Made by a program: the position numbers and the translations under genes. Below are positions 1 through 8,799 of a stretch of DNA of 64,000 nt, piece by piece (within the stretch, counting starts at the first letter, position 1; every line of letters starts with the position of its first letter). This DNA is from Rhodococcus sp. 06-235-1A (lineage in GTDB: Bacteria; Actinomycetota; Actinomycetes; Mycobacteriales; Mycobacteriaceae), in the NCBI RefSeq assembly GCF_002258785.1, contig NZ_NOYI01000021.1, positions 124,001-188,000 on the forward strand, given 5' to 3'. Below the pieces are notes generated by a model that searched no databases, was not told the origin of the DNA, and saw only the letters and a program-made list of their open reading frames with translations.

Positions 1-542
1 GTCAATGTCAGTGTCAGCACCGCGAGTGCGCCGTTGGCGAGCAGATTGCCCGCGGGTGGTCCGATCTGCGCGGCGGAGGACCAGAACCCGCGTTTGCGGG
101 GATCGCCGTATTCGCTGGAGAGCAGAACGGCACCACCCCACTCGCCGCCGACCGCGACGCCCTGGCAGAACCGCATCGTGACGAGGATGATCGGCGCCGC
201 GATACCGATGGTGTCGTAGCCGGGGATCAAACCGATGGCGAATGTCGTGACGCCGATCAACAGCAGGGTGATGACGAGTAGCTGCTTTCGGCCGATGACG
301 TCGCCGAGTCGGCCGAAGACGAATCCACCGACCGGACGGGCGATGTACCCGACGGCGTATGTCGAGAAGGCCAGCAGTGTTCCGGTCAGCGGGTCGCTGT
401 CCGGGAAGAAGACCAGCGGAAACACCAACGCGGCGGCGGCCGAGTAGACGGCGAAGTCGTACCACTCCAATGCCGTTCCGGTCAGGCTGGCCGCGAAGGC
501 CTTGGCCAGGCCCTTTCTATCCACCGAAACAGGTTCGGTCAT
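1..542 (-). CDS. MFS transporter, metabolite:H+ symporter type (C-terminus beyond window)
   Basis: A proton-coupled uptake permease in the inner membrane; its substrate cannot be read from the sequence. About 180 N-terminal residues are in the window, against about 430-450 for the family. Residues 26-30 (EWYDF) are typical of the metabolite:H+ symporter branch (ProP/ShiA/KgtP-like). The loop 2-3 signature GRLGDVIGRK lies at residues 78-86. Hydrophobic segments alternate regularly after residue 30. The ATG at 542-540 is preceded by AAGGAG five bases upstream, which fixes the start. It is divergent from the DUF2848-like gene at 673, with a GTATAC palindrome in the gap, so the two may share control. 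Family assignment is firm; substrate is unknown. Confidence 0.9.
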   Translation of the reverse strand, partial: MTEPVSVDRKGLAKAFAASLTGTALEWYDFAVYSAAAALVFPLVFFPDSDPLTGTLLAFSTYAVGYIARPVGGFVFGRLGDVIGRKQLLVITLLLIGVTTFAIGLIPGYDTIGIAAPIILVTMRFCQGVAVGGEWGGAVLLSSEYGDPRKRGFWSSAAQIGPPAGNLLANGALAVLTLTL

Positions 543-594
543 GACGACTCCTTCTTGTGCCTGGGATCACTCTATCCGTTGTACGTGCTCCATA

Positions 595-609
595 CTTGCT
601 GTATACAAG
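595..609. promoter_or_regulatory. Candidate operator: palindrome centred on GTATAC
   Basis: The sequence CTTGCTGTATACAAG has CTTG/CAAG ends and a perfect GTATAC centre. A looser pair CATAC (591-595) and GTATG (612-616) flanks it. It lies in the 130-bp gap between the divergent MFS and DUF2848-like genes. TTGTATACAA-like palindromes are typical of GntR-family sites, but no regulator gene is visible in this part of the window. Confidence 0.35.
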
Positions 610-672
610 ACGTATGCGCAAGGCTTTCGGCGTATCGGAAACAGAAAATTTACGAGGAGAGGGTCCTTACTG

Positions 673-1347
673 ATGCTCACATTCACGCTGCCCGACGGCA
701 CGACCGAGTCGCTCGAGGTCACCACGCTGCTCAATGCTGGGTACGCAGGCCGCAACCAGGAAGAGGTGGCGTCGCACATCGCGGAGCTGGCCGAACTGGG
801 AGTACCCGCTCCGACGGTGACCCCGGCGCTCTACCCCATCTCGCCCTACCTGGCGCAGCAGACCGATACCGTCGCCGTCCAGCACGGACGCACGTCGGGC
901 GAGGCGGAATGGGCTCTGGTGATCCTGGGCAACACGATCGACGACGTATTGCTCACGGTTGCGTGCGATCACACCGACCGTGACCTGGAAGTTCACAGTG
1001 TCGCGTGGAGCAAGAACGCCGCCCCTGACGTGCTGGGCACCAGCGCGTGGCGGTTGACCGACGTGGCCGATCGACTGGACGAGATCACCCTGACCGCCTG
1101 GGCGGACGGAGCACTCATTCAGACCGGAACGCTCGGTGATCTTCTCGCCCCGCAGTACTGGCTCGATGTACTCACCGAACGTGGACTGTTCGCGCGTGGA
1201 ACGGTTTTGATCTCGGGCACCATCTCGATGCACCACGGGGTGAATCAGTTCTCCGACGCCTGGAAGGTCGAGATGGCCGACCCCGCAACCGGCAACACGT
1301 TGACCTGCGAATACAAGACGAATTTGATGCCAGCTCCAATCGGTTGA
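673..1347 (+). CDS. DUF2848-like protein, 224 aa
   Basis: Probably a cytoplasmic enzyme of unknown reaction. It begins MLTFTLPDG and looks like the DUF2848 family in length and overall pattern. The C-terminal third (GTVLISGTIS ... WKVEMADP) has the beta-rich look of fumarylacetoacetate-hydrolase-like folds, but I see no clear metal ligands. The frame is open upstream to 502; I chose the ATG at 673 because a purine-rich AGGAGAGGG precedes it and the N-terminus then matches the family. It is divergent from a metabolite:H+ symporter, so a role in breaking down an imported organic acid is plausible. That role is inference only. Confidence 0.65.
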   Translation: MLTFTLPDGTTESLEVTTLLNAGYAGRNQEEVASHIAELAELGVPAPTVTPALYPISPYLAQQTDTVAVQHGRTSGEAEWALVILGNTIDDVLLTVACDHTDRDLEVHSVAWSKNAAPDVLGTSAWRLTDVADRLDEITLTAWADGALIQTGTLGDLLAPQYWLDVLTERGLFARGTVLISGTISMHHGVNQFSDAWKVEMADPATGNTLTCEYKTNLMPAPIG

Positions 1348-1432
1348 CCGTCACGACGTAAAGTCGAAGCGGAATATGCCCAGAGCTTCACAGCCGGCGT
1401 CGGCGGGCCGGCATCAACCGCAGGAGACTTCA

Positions 1433-1792
1433 GTGACGAAGCCAGTGATCGAATTTCAGGCCGGACCCGCACCATTGGATTTGGTGACGGTCGACCTCGT
1501 CGAGGGTGACGGCGCAGAAGCAGTTGCCGGCGGCACCGTCGAGGTGCACTACGTCGGCGTCGAGTTCGACTCGGGCGAAGAGTTCGACTCGTCCTGGAAC
1601 CGCGGCGAATCCATTCAGTTCCCGCTGCGCGGACTGATTCAGGGTTGGCAGGACGGCATCCCCGGAATGAAGGTCGGCGGACGTCGCCAGCTCACCATTC
1701 CGCCGGAGCTCGCCTACGGCCCCGCCGGCGCAGGTCACCGCCTCTCCGGCAAGACACTCGTGTTCGTCATCGACCTGCTCGACGTCAAGTAA
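1433..1792 (+). CDS. FKBP-type peptidyl-prolyl cis-trans isomerase, 119 aa
   Basis: Catalyses cis-trans isomerisation of proline peptide bonds to help proteins fold. This is a single minimal FKBP domain without a signal peptide, so it is cytoplasmic. Family signatures are present in order: VEVHYVG (36-42), FDSSW (51-55), the active-site stretch LIQGWQDGIPGMKVGG (68-83), IPPELAYG (89-96) and the C-terminal LVFVIDLLDV. The GTG start at 1433 follows AGGAG at 1422-1426; an earlier in-frame ATG at 1376 has no such site and would add an unconserved leader. Its 3' end overlaps the convergent oxygenase gene by 8 bp. Confidence 0.95.
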   Translation: MTKPVIEFQAGPAPLDLVTVDLVEGDGAEAVAGGTVEVHYVGVEFDSGEEFDSSWNRGESIQFPLRGLIQGWQDGIPGMKVGGRRQLTIPPELAYGPAGAGHRLSGKTLVFVIDLLDVK

Positions 1793-2834
1793 CAGCAGGT
1801 CGAGTAACAGCGCGTCGTACCCGCTCGGCTTCGCGGGTTGCCGAGGCATTCGCCGTTCCGCCTCGGGAACCTGCGAGCTTTGCCTGAATGTGTTCGGCAA
1901 CGGTGACCGGCTCGTACCGGGGCACTGCGCCGGTCTCGATGCACGACGCCAGCGGCGCGATGACGGCGTCGAGGTTGCCGTCGTGGAAGAAGGCGGCAGA
2001 ACGCCTGCGCTGGATCGTCCCGCCCGATACCGGTGGCCGCACGCGATGCAGAGTCGACATCCACCGATCGTTGGTCAGCCTGGCTGTCAGATCACCCAGA
2101 TTCACCAACATCGCGCCCTCGACAGGCTGCACGTCGTGCCACAGCCGGTCGGCACCGAGGACCTGTAGGCCGGGTACCCGGTCGGCCCAGAGCACCGTCA
2201 CCAATCCGTAGTCGGTGTGCTCGCTCATTCCGGTGAGTTCACCCTCCGGTACGTCGGTGCCCGGATCGAGTGCGTAGTTGTTCATTCGCAGCGTGTCGAG
2301 TGACTGATCGGTGATGCGTGAGAACAGGTTCGGCGATTCCCCGAGGGCGTCGGCGAACACCCCGGTCAGCGTCCGGGCCACGCGGGCAGCTTCGGCGAAA
2401 TACAGTTCGACGGCGTCCCGGAACCCGGCCGACTCGGGCCAGGTGTTCGGCTCACCGGTGCCGACGTTGAATGCCTCGAAGTAGTCGTTCATTCCCGACG
2501 CCGAATCGAGCCCTAGGCTCAGGCTCAACGTCTCGCTCTTCGGTGCGGTGTATCCGCGGTTGAGCTCGGGCGGGCAGATGTAGGCCGACTTCTGCGCTGG
2601 GTCGAGCCCGAAGAACGAATCCATCGCCGCTGCGAGCCCGGCAACGATGTCGTCCCGGATGCCGTGGCCGACGATCTGCATGAAACCGACTGTGCTGCAT
2701 GCATGGTCGACGTCCGATGCCACGCTTCGGCGCGCGATCGCGTCGGAATCTGCGGCGGAGTCCGGGGAGCGGTCACCCAGAACGTACGGCGAGATGTCGA
2801 TGATGGGAACGGTGAAATCCGATGACGAGTGCAC
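1785..2834 (-). CDS. Isopenicillin-N-synthase-family 2-oxoglutarate/Fe(II) dioxygenase, 349 aa
   Basis: A soluble non-haem iron oxygenase that would couple oxidation of an unknown substrate to 2-oxoglutarate decarboxylation. The N-terminal half begins VPIIDISPY (9-17), with the GFMQIVGHGI motif at 50-59. The iron triad is H206 and D208 (SEHTDYG) and H263 (TLHRV). The cosubstrate motif is RRS at 277-279 in place of the usual RxS context. GTG at 2834 is preceded by GAGGAG; the longer frame to 2897 has no conserved residues. It lies 62 bp after prrB on the same strand and could be read through from it. No peptide synthetase is nearby, so antibiotic synthesis is not implied. Confidence 0.88.
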   Translation of the reverse strand: MHSSSDFTVPIIDISPYVLGDRSPDSAADSDAIARRSVASDVDHACSTVGFMQIVGHGIRDDIVAGLAAAMDSFFGLDPAQKSAYICPPELNRGYTAPKSETLSLSLGLDSASGMNDYFEAFNVGTGEPNTWPESAGFRDAVELYFAEAARVARTLTGVFADALGESPNLFSRITDQSLDTLRMNNYALDPGTDVPEGELTGMSEHTDYGLVTVLWADRVPGLQVLGADRLWHDVQPVEGAMLVNLGDLTARLTNDRWMSTLHRVRPPVSGGTIQRRRSAAFFHDGNLDAVIAPLASCIETGAVPRYEPVTVAEHIQAKLAGSRGGTANASATREAERVRRAVTRPAVT

Positions 2835-2896
2835 GAGTCCATACTCCTCGCGTCGGTCGATGCCGCGGGTTTCTCCCGAGTAACGAATGCGGCACA

Positions 2897-4198
2897 CTAG
2901 CGAATCTGCAACTCCATCACCAGGCGCGCGCCGCCCAGTGGACTGTCGGTGAAGTAGACACGGCCACCGTGTAATTCGGCCTGCTGGGCAACCAACGCCA
3001 GGCCGAGTCCCGAGCCGCCCTTGGCTGCTCTGGTGCCGCGCTCGAAGCGGCCGAACACCGATTCGCGTTCGTCGAGGGGAACACCGGATCCGTTGTCGTC
3101 GATCAGAACGCGCACCGTCGTGTCGACCCGTTCGGCCGTGATGACGATCGAGGTTGCGTTGCCGTGCCGGACGGCATTGCCGATCACGTTGTCGACGGCC
3201 AATCGTAGACCGGTCGGTAGTGCGCGCATCGTGATCTCGGAATCGGGAGCGGACTCCACGCGGATGTCGAGCTCGGGATGCAGTCTCTGTGCGTCCTGGG
3301 CTGCGACGTCGCAGATGTCGATGATGTCGGTTTCGACTCTGTCGCCCTCACTGGACAGTTCACCCGACGCGAGTCGTTCCAGCGCGGTCAGCGTCGTCTC
3401 CACCCGTCCCTGCGTTCGCTCGAGGTCACCCAGAATCTCCCGTTGCTGCGCGGGCTCGAGGTCGAGGGTTCGCAGAACCTCGATATCGGTGCGCATCGCC
3501 GTCAGCGGGGTGCGCAGTTCGTGCGCGGAGACTGCCGCGAAATCGCGTGCGGTGTCGAGTGCGGCATTGGTGCGGTCCTGTGCCTCGTTGAGCCTGGTCA
3601 GCATGCCCCCGATCGCGACTGCGAGTGCGTCGGCCTCGGTGACGCCGGTGCGGGTCTCGGGAGCGGTCGGTGGCTGCGCGCTGACCTGCCGGGTCAACGT
3701 CACCAGCGGTCTGACGGCTCGCCCGCCGAACAGCCAGCCCAGGCCCGTGGACACCGCGATCGCCACCAGCCCCAGCATCAGCACCTGTTTTTGCTGCTCG
3801 TCGGTCACCTGTTGTGCCTCGAGGGCCGGCACTCCGATCGAAATGGAGATGGTGGACACGATGGTCGATACCGCCGTGTAGACGCGGAACCGTTGGCCGT
3901 CGACGTCGACGGTCTGCGATCCGGTGTCCAGCGCGGGCAGCCGTGTCGGTGTGGACGCGACCACGATGTCGCCGCTGCGAATGGTGACGGCGAATGCGCC
4001 GGAGAGTTGATCGATGAAGGCCTCCAACGTCGACGAGTTCGGGACCAGCACCTGCGACGCTGTCGTCAACCGTTCGTCGAGTTGATTGACGTTGTTGCGG
4101 GAGATGGCGACCGAGGTGACCACCGCGAGTGCGGCTACGACGAGGGTGGCACCGAGGGCCGTGGCGGCGGCGACGCGGGCACGCAGCGAGAAGCTCAT
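2897..4198 (-). CDS. prrB: Sensor histidine kinase PrrB, 433 aa
   Basis: Membrane sensor kinase partner of PrrA. Order of parts: transmembrane segment 11-32, an extracytoplasmic sensor of about 105 residues, a second transmembrane segment at about 138-158, a HAMP linker, the dimerisation domain with phospho-acceptor H226 ([12 protein letters not shown]), and an HATPase with the N-box near [11 protein letters not shown] and the G-box [10 protein letters not shown]. The kinase core, including SARDF-like and [12 protein letters not shown] motifs, closely resembles mycobacterial PrrB. The start ATG at 4198 overlaps the prrA stop as ATGA, so the two are translationally coupled. Mycobacterial PrrAB responds to intracellular growth and nitrogen/energy status; the signal here is unknown. 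Confidence 0.93.
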   Translation of the reverse strand: MSFSLRARVAAATALGATLVVAALAVVTSVAISRNNVNQLDERLTTASQVLVPNSSTLEAFIDQLSGAFAVTIRSGDIVVASTPTRLPALDTGSQTVDVDGQRFRVYTAVSTIVSTISISIGVPALEAQQVTDEQQKQVLMLGLVAIAVSTGLGWLFGGRAVRPLVTLTRQVSAQPPTAPETRTGVTEADALAVAIGGMLTRLNEAQDRTNAALDTARDFAAVSAHELRTPLTAMRTDIEVLRTLDLEPAQQREILGDLERTQGRVETTLTALERLASGELSSEGDRVETDIIDICDVAAQDAQRLHPELDIRVESAPDSEITMRALPTGLRLAVDNVIGNAVRHGNATSIVITAERVDTTVRVLIDDNGSGVPLDERESVFGRFERGTRAAKGGSGLGLALVAQQAELHGGRVYFTDSPLGGARLVMELQIR

Positions 4199-4923
4199 GC
4201 GGCGTCTCGGACGACGAATCCGACGCCGCGGACGGTGTGCAGGATGCGCGGCGACCCGTCGGATTCGAGTTTGCGGCGAAGATAGCCGACGAACACGTCG
4301 ACGACGTTGGTGTCGGCGACGAAGTCGTAGCCCCACACCAGTTCGAGCAATCGCTCACGCGTGAGCACAACGCCCTTGTTCCGCGCCAGAATTGCCAGCA
4401 ACTCGAATTCCCGCTTGGTCAGATCGATGTCGACTCCGCCGCGATGCACGCGATACCCGGGGATGTCGACCACGAGGCTTCCGATGGCCACCGCCGAGCT
4501 CGGTACTCCCGAGTCTGCCGCCGGCACAACTGGATTGGTGCCGCGCCGGCGCAGCATTGCCCGGATCCTCGCAACGAGTTCGGCCAGTACGAACGGCTTG
4601 GTGAGATAGTCGTCGGCACCGGATTCGAGCCCGGCGATGCGATCGTCCACCGAGCTGCGGGCACTGAGCACACAGATCGGGATGTCGTTGCCCATCGCAC
4701 GCAACGCGGTCACGACGCTGGCCCCGTCGAGTACCGGCATGTTGATGTCGAGCACGATCGCGTCGGGCGTGGATCTGGAGACCACGCCCAGTGCCTCTGC
4801 TCCGTCGGATGCGGTGATGACGGTGAACCCCGACAGGCGCAGTCCACGTTGTAGTGAGGACAGCACGTCGGCGTCGTCATCGACAACGAGGACTGTGGCA
4901 AGGGAACTCGACGATTCGGTCAC
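4195..4923 (-). CDS. prrA: Response regulator PrrA (OmpR/PhoB family), 242 aa
   Basis: DNA-binding output of the PrrAB system. The receiver domain (about 10-125) has the acidic pair DD at 15-17, phospho-acceptor D59 (IVLDINMP), a conserved Ser in VLSARSS and Lys in LTKPF. A winged-helix domain fills the C-terminal half ([13 protein letters not shown], then [12 protein letters not shown] and TVRGVGFVV). GTG at 4923 is the only start that leaves the receiver intact; no strong ribosome site is seen. It is 17 bp downstream of a 68-aa ORF and overlaps prrB by 4 bp, which points to a three-gene transcript. PrrA is essential in M. tuberculosis. Confidence 0.95.
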   Translation of the reverse strand: MTESSSSLATVLVVDDDADVLSSLQRGLRLSGFTVITASDGAEALGVVSRSTPDAIVLDINMPVLDGASVVTALRAMGNDIPICVLSARSSVDDRIAGLESGADDYLTKPFVLAELVARIRAMLRRRGTNPVVPAADSGVPSSAVAIGSLVVDIPGYRVHRGGVDIDLTKREFELLAILARNKGVVLTRERLLELVWGYDFVADTNVVDVFVGYLRRKLESDGSPRILHTVRGVGFVVRDAA

Positions 4924-4940
4924 CGGTCCATTGTGAGGGT

Positions 4941-5147
4941 TCAGGCAACCCAGCTGTCGACGGTGGTGCGGCGTTCCTCGGGCGTCTTGGCGAAGAACTC
5001 CTCGAGTGCACTGCGGCGGCCGGTGTCGGCGTCGAGCGACCAGGCGAGCGCAGGTGCCTTGGCGTAGAGCTGCTCGTAGTACTTCTCGAAGGTGCAGGTG
5101 CTGTTCACCAGGGAAAGAGCGCCGGGGAAGGGGCGGGTGTTCGTCAT
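4941..5147 (-). CDS. Small uncharacterised protein, 68 aa
   Basis: A 68-residue soluble protein that I do not recognise. It starts [20 protein letters not shown] and contains one cysteine, an [12 protein letters not shown] stretch, and an acidic helical C-terminus ([16 protein letters not shown]). No signal peptide or membrane segment is seen. The ATG at 5147 is preceded by an excellent AAAAGGAGAAC ribosome site, which argues strongly that it is translated. It lies 17 bp upstream of prrA on the same strand, so it is likely the first gene of the prr transcript. It could be a small modulator of the two-component system, but nothing in the sequence shows that. Confidence 0.75.
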   Translation of the reverse strand: MTNTRPFPGALSLVNSTCTFEKYYEQLYAKAPALAWSLDADTGRRSALEEFFAKTPEERRTTVDSWVA

Positions 5148-5238
5148 GATGTTCTCCTTTTCTCTTCTGTGTTTCCCAAGGTAGAGCCCTATGTTGCGGC
5201 CTTGGTGAGCCGTCGTTGGCGGTTCTCTGAGAGTCCGG

Positions 5239-6306
5239 CTACGACGCCGAATCGTGATGTGCGCGGTCGCCGCCTGCGCGTTTGGCCGAGTACATCGAGC
5301 GATCTGCAGCAGCCAGCGCGGCGCGAAACGTGCTCTCGAGAGATTCGGAATCCGTGTCGACCGGGCCTGCGACACCGATGCTGGCCGTCACCAGGGGTTC
5401 GGCGGCGGCGCGGACCGTGCGGCGCACATTTTCCGAGGTGACCTCGGGTGAAACGGCCACCCGACCGGCGATGTCGATCACCACGAACTCCTCTCCACCG
5501 AGCCGAGCCACCGTCATGTCGGATACCGCTCGTCGCAGAGCGGTCGCTACGGAAACGAGAACTCTGTCGCCCACGGAATGGCCGTGTGTGTCGTTGATGG
5601 CTTTGAACTTGTCGAGGTCCAGCAGATAGACGGTGAGCGACGCGCTCGACATCGTGGAGGCCACCGCCCGCCGCATTGCACGTTGGAGGCCGCGGCGATT
5701 GAGCACGGTGGTGAGTTCGTCCACTTCGGAGAATTCGACATCGATGGTCATCATGCCGACGATCATCAGTGTCATCATCGGCACTGCACCGATGATGATC
5801 AGAACCGAGGCACCCAGTGCCGCAACCTGTATCGGTGGAACTCCGTCATGTAGCTCGGCGAACGCGATGGCGACGGTCGCCGATACCGCGCCGGTGATCG
5901 CTGCTGTGAAAACGCGAGGGCCGTGGAAGAACACCACATAGCCACAGACAACGGCGAACCCGGTACATTCGGCGAGGCCGAGAAGCGGGATCGATACGAG
6001 GTATCCGGTCGTGGTCATGAAGACGAGTGCGGTGGCCACGAAGCACAGGGACTGCGTTTCGGTGAACCACGGACGTGATCGCCACAGCAGCACAGCCCAC
6101 CCTGCGTCGACCACAGCAATCCCCACGGCCACGAACATCGCACCGGAGTCGCTCCGATCGGTGCCGAACTCGAACAACAGGGGCTGTAGGCCGAGGACCA
6201 CCGTGGCCAGGACTACGGCAGTTCGCGCAAGCGTCATCAGGTGCCGTCGAACCAGGTAATCGGGAAAGAAGTCGTACCGATGGGGTGCTCCCCACTGGAA
6301 TGCCAT
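5239..6306 (-). CDS. Membrane-bound GGDEF diguanylate cyclase, 355 aa
   Basis: Makes the second messenger cyclic di-GMP from two GTP. About six transmembrane helices (residues 27-190) form a compact membrane sensor with no known ligand motif. They are followed by a GGDEF domain (about 195-350) with DLDKFKAINDTHGH (230-243) and an intact GGEEF active site at 270-274, so the cyclase should be active. A canonical RxxD product-inhibition site is not visible upstream of GGEEF. No EAL domain follows. ATG at 6306 has GGGGAGGAG about eleven bases upstream; the longer frame to 6696 runs across the photolyase start and is not conserved. Divergent from phr with 121 bp between. Confidence 0.92.
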   Translation of the reverse strand: MAFQWGAPHRYDFFPDYLVRRHLMTLARTAVVLATVVLGLQPLLFEFGTDRSDSGAMFVAVGIAVVDAGWAVLLWRSRPWFTETQSLCFVATALVFMTTTGYLVSIPLLGLAECTGFAVVCGYVVFFHGPRVFTAAITGAVSATVAIAFAELHDGVPPIQVAALGASVLIIIGAVPMMTLMIVGMMTIDVEFSEVDELTTVLNRRGLQRAMRRAVASTMSSASLTVYLLDLDKFKAINDTHGHSVGDRVLVSVATALRRAVSDMTVARLGGEEFVVIDIAGRVAVSPEVTSENVRRTVRAAAEPLVTASIGVAGPVDTDSESLESTFRAALAAADRSMYSAKRAGGDRAHHDSAS

Positions 6307-6427
6307 GTCGACGCGTGCTCCTCCCCGTAGGCGCGGTGCCGCGTACACGGTAGCTGCACCCAGGACCCAACGGAGGGAATCCGGCGTGGTCGGGTTGCAC
6401 GCCGAGCGGATGGGTAAGACTGGAACC

Positions 6428-7756
6428 ATGTCGCTCGTATGGTTTCGCCGTGATCTCCGTCTGGGGGATCTGCCCACCCTCACCGCCGCTGCCGAGTCCG
6501 GGGACCCGGTGCTCGGGCTCTTCGTGCTCGACGACGGTTTGTTGAAGCCGTCCGGCGGACCGCGCAAGGACTTCCTGTTTCGGTCGCTCGAGGCATTGGA
6601 CGAGCAGCTCGACGGCCGGTTGATGGTGGTGCACGGCGACCCCGCGACGGTGGTCCCCAAGGTGGCGAAGGCCATCGACACCTCGGACGTGCACATCAGT
6701 GCCGACTACGGCCCGTACGGCCGTCAGCGAGACAAGCGCGTCGGCGAGAAGGTGACCTTGGTCGAGACCGGCTCCCCGTACGCGGTCGCTCCCGGCCGGA
6801 TCCTCAAGAGTGACGGCGAGCCGTACAAGGTGTTCACGCCGTACTCACGACAGTGGCTCGAACACGGCTGGCGCGGGCCGGCCGATACGTCGGCAGACAG
6901 CGCGACGTGGATCGACCCGGGCGAGGTGAAAGGCGTTCGGCGCGTGAAGATTCCATCCGAGAAGGAGGCGTCCGACGCGGCGGCCGGCGAGGCGGCGGCG
7001 TCGAAGCAGTGGAAGGAGTTTCTCGAGGAGGTCTCGGCGTACGACGACGAGCGCAACCGTCCCGACCTCGACTCGACGAGCCGGATGTCGGTCCATCTGA
7101 AGTACGGAACCATTCACCCGCGGACGATGCTGGCCGACCTGGGCAAGCTCCGCAGCGAGGGCTCGGCGTCGTACCGCAGACAGATCTGCTGGCGAGACTT
7201 CTACGCCGACATCCTTTTTCAACGCCCCGACAGTGCCAGGGAGAATTACGTCAAGAAGTTCGACGCGATCGAATTGGACTCGGGCAAGCACGCCGACGAG
7301 TTGTTCGACGCCTGGTGCAAGGGCGAGACGGGCTTTCCGATCGTCGATGCCGGTATGCGGCAACTGAACTCCGAGAAGTGGATGCACAACCGAGTACGGA
7401 TGATCGTCGCGTCGTTCCTCGTCAAGGATCTGCATCTGCCGTGGTGGCGGGGTGCACGCTACTTCATGCAGCATCTCGTCGACGGCGATCTTGCCAGCAA
7501 CCAGCACGGCTGGCAGTGGACCGCGGGAACCGGTACCGACGCCTCGCCGTACTTCCGCGTGTTCAATCCGATCACCCAGGGCGAGAAGTTCGATCCGACC
7601 GGCGAGTACGTCCGCCGCTGGGTGCCGGAGCTGCGCGGTGAAGAAGGAAAAGCCGTGCACACGTTGAAGTTCGGTCGACCCAAGGAGTACGTCGATCCGA
7701 TCGTCGACCACAAGCACGAGCGGGAGGTGGCGATCGCCCGCTTCAAGGCCTTGTAA
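6428..7756 (+). CDS. phr: Deoxyribodipyrimidine photolyase (class I CPD photolyase), 442 aa
   Basis: Repairs UV-made pyrimidine dimers in DNA using blue light and FADH-. The N-terminal Rossmann-like antenna domain starts SLVWFRRDLRLGD at residue 2. The FAD-binding domain carries ETGFPIVDAGMRQL (about 300-313), WMHNRVRM (about 320) and NQHGWQWTAGTG with the PYFRVFNP motif (about 357-378), all family signatures. The length is normal for the class (430-480). The ATG at 6428 puts FRRDLR at the expected distance from the N-terminus; the frame is open further upstream but with unconserved sequence. It is convergent with the DMT exporter gene, whose stop is only 4 bp away. Confidence 0.96.
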   Translation: MSLVWFRRDLRLGDLPTLTAAAESGDPVLGLFVLDDGLLKPSGGPRKDFLFRSLEALDEQLDGRLMVVHGDPATVVPKVAKAIDTSDVHISADYGPYGRQRDKRVGEKVTLVETGSPYAVAPGRILKSDGEPYKVFTPYSRQWLEHGWRGPADTSADSATWIDPGEVKGVRRVKIPSEKEASDAAAGEAAASKQWKEFLEEVSAYDDERNRPDLDSTSRMSVHLKYGTIHPRTMLADLGKLRSEGSASYRRQICWRDFYADILFQRPDSARENYVKKFDAIELDSGKHADELFDAWCKGETGFPIVDAGMRQLNSEKWMHNRVRMIVASFLVKDLHLPWWRGARYFMQHLVDGDLASNQHGWQWTAGTGTDASPYFRVFNPITQGEKFDPTGEYVRRWVPELRGEEGKAVHTLKFGRPKEYVDPIVDHKHEREVAIARFKAL

Positions 7757-7760
7757 GAGC

Positions 7761-8663
7761 TCAACGCTTGCGGGACAACCCGACTCCTACCAGGCAGATC
7801 ACGCCGCCGACCACGGCGAGGACATGCGGAACCTCGCCCAACAGGAGCCAGGCCAGTGTGATCGTGATCGGCGGCACGGCGTACGTGGTGATGCCGAGCT
7901 TGCCTGCGTTCATTCGCGTCAACGCATAGGCCCAGGTGCTGAACGCCAGCGCAGTCGGGACGAGACCGAGGTAGATCAATCCGCCGGTGGCACCGGCGGA
8001 AGCGGTCGACAGGTCGTCGAGCAGTGCGGGTGCGAAGGGCAGGGTGCACACCGCGCCGATGGTGCAGGCCATCCACGTGACCTGAAGTCCCGGGATCGTG
8101 CGCAGCACCGGCTTCTGGCTGAGCACTCCGATGGCGTAGGTCACCGCGGACACCAAACACAGTGCGATGCCGAGGAAGTCGGCATCGGTCCTGGTTGTCG
8201 AGGTCGTGGTCACGGCGGTGACGACGCCGACCATCACGGCACCGGCGAACGCAATACCGGCACCGATCACCAGCCACCTCGGAAAGCCCTCGCCCAGAAG
8301 CAGACCCGCGAACAGGGCAACCAGAATCGGTCCGATCTGAATGATCATCGACGTCGTACCGGCGTCGACCCGTTGCTCGGCGGCATTGAGGGCGACGTTG
8401 TAGACACCGAACCAGAACACCCCGACACTGATGATCTGTAGCCATTGTGTCCGGTTCGGCTTGACCCACCGTCTTTTGGCCAACACGATCGCGCCGAGTG
8501 CGAACGATCCGATCAGCAACCTGCCCAATGCCAGCGGGCCGGCACCGAAGGATTCGCCGACGCCGCGAATGGCGACGAAAGCCGAGGCCCACGAGATCAC
8601 CGTGACGGTGACCGCACCGAGTGCCAGCCAATCGACGGCGGGGCGGGTGTCCAGATCTGTCAT
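7761..8663 (-). CDS. DMT-superfamily (EamA) exporter, 300 aa
   Basis: A ten-helix inner-membrane permease of the drug/metabolite transporter superfamily with two EamA repeats. The first repeat starts WLALGAVTVTVISWASAF; the second starts FLGIALCLVSAVTYAIG, about residue 165. A basic stretch KRRWVKPNR marks the cytoplasmic loop between helices 2 and 3, and the protein ends in SRKR. Such proteins export amino acids, nucleosides or metabolites; the substrate is not predictable. ATG at 8663 was chosen over the further upstream open frame because the helices then begin at the right place. Leader 8664-8749 separates it from the inverted repeat that follows prpE. Confidence 0.88.
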   Translation of the reverse strand: MTDLDTRPAVDWLALGAVTVTVISWASAFVAIRGVGESFGAGPLALGRLLIGSFALGAIVLAKRRWVKPNRTQWLQIISVGVFWFGVYNVALNAAEQRVDAGTTSMIIQIGPILVALFAGLLLGEGFPRWLVIGAGIAFAGAVMVGVVTAVTTTSTTRTDADFLGIALCLVSAVTYAIGVLSQKPVLRTIPGLQVTWMACTIGAVCTLPFAPALLDDLSTASAGATGGLIYLGLVPTALAFSTWAYALTRMNAGKLGITTYAVPPITITLAWLLLGEVPHVLAVVGGVICLVGVGLSRKR

Positions 8664-8749
8664 GTCGATGACGCTATCGCGCGGCGGGTTGCCATGGCGC
8701 GCGGTTTTCGGCCATCGTTGCGCGAATTCGCGTCGGCAGCGTCCCCATC

Positions 8750-8797
8750 CGTCGTGCGCGTTTTGCGTACCTGGACATACGCAAAACGCGCACGACG
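8750..8797. repeat. Dispersed inverted repeat, copy 1 (20-bp arms, 8-nt loop)
   Basis: Arms 8750-8769 and 8778-8797 are perfect reverse complements with the core GTGCGCGTTTTGCGTA; the loop is CCTGGACA. The element ends two bases from the prpE stop codon (TGA at 8802-8800). Two near-identical copies lie at 31677-31726 and 35008-35057. The strong hairpin could act as a transcription terminator for prpE, though no T-run follows. Confidence 0.85.
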
Positions 8798-8799
8798 GG

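Noticed and set aside
1785..2834. Isopenicillin-N-synthase family gene as sign of a beta-lactam cluster
   Set aside because: No peptide synthetase, acyltransferase or resistance gene is nearby. The family contains many unrelated oxygenases.
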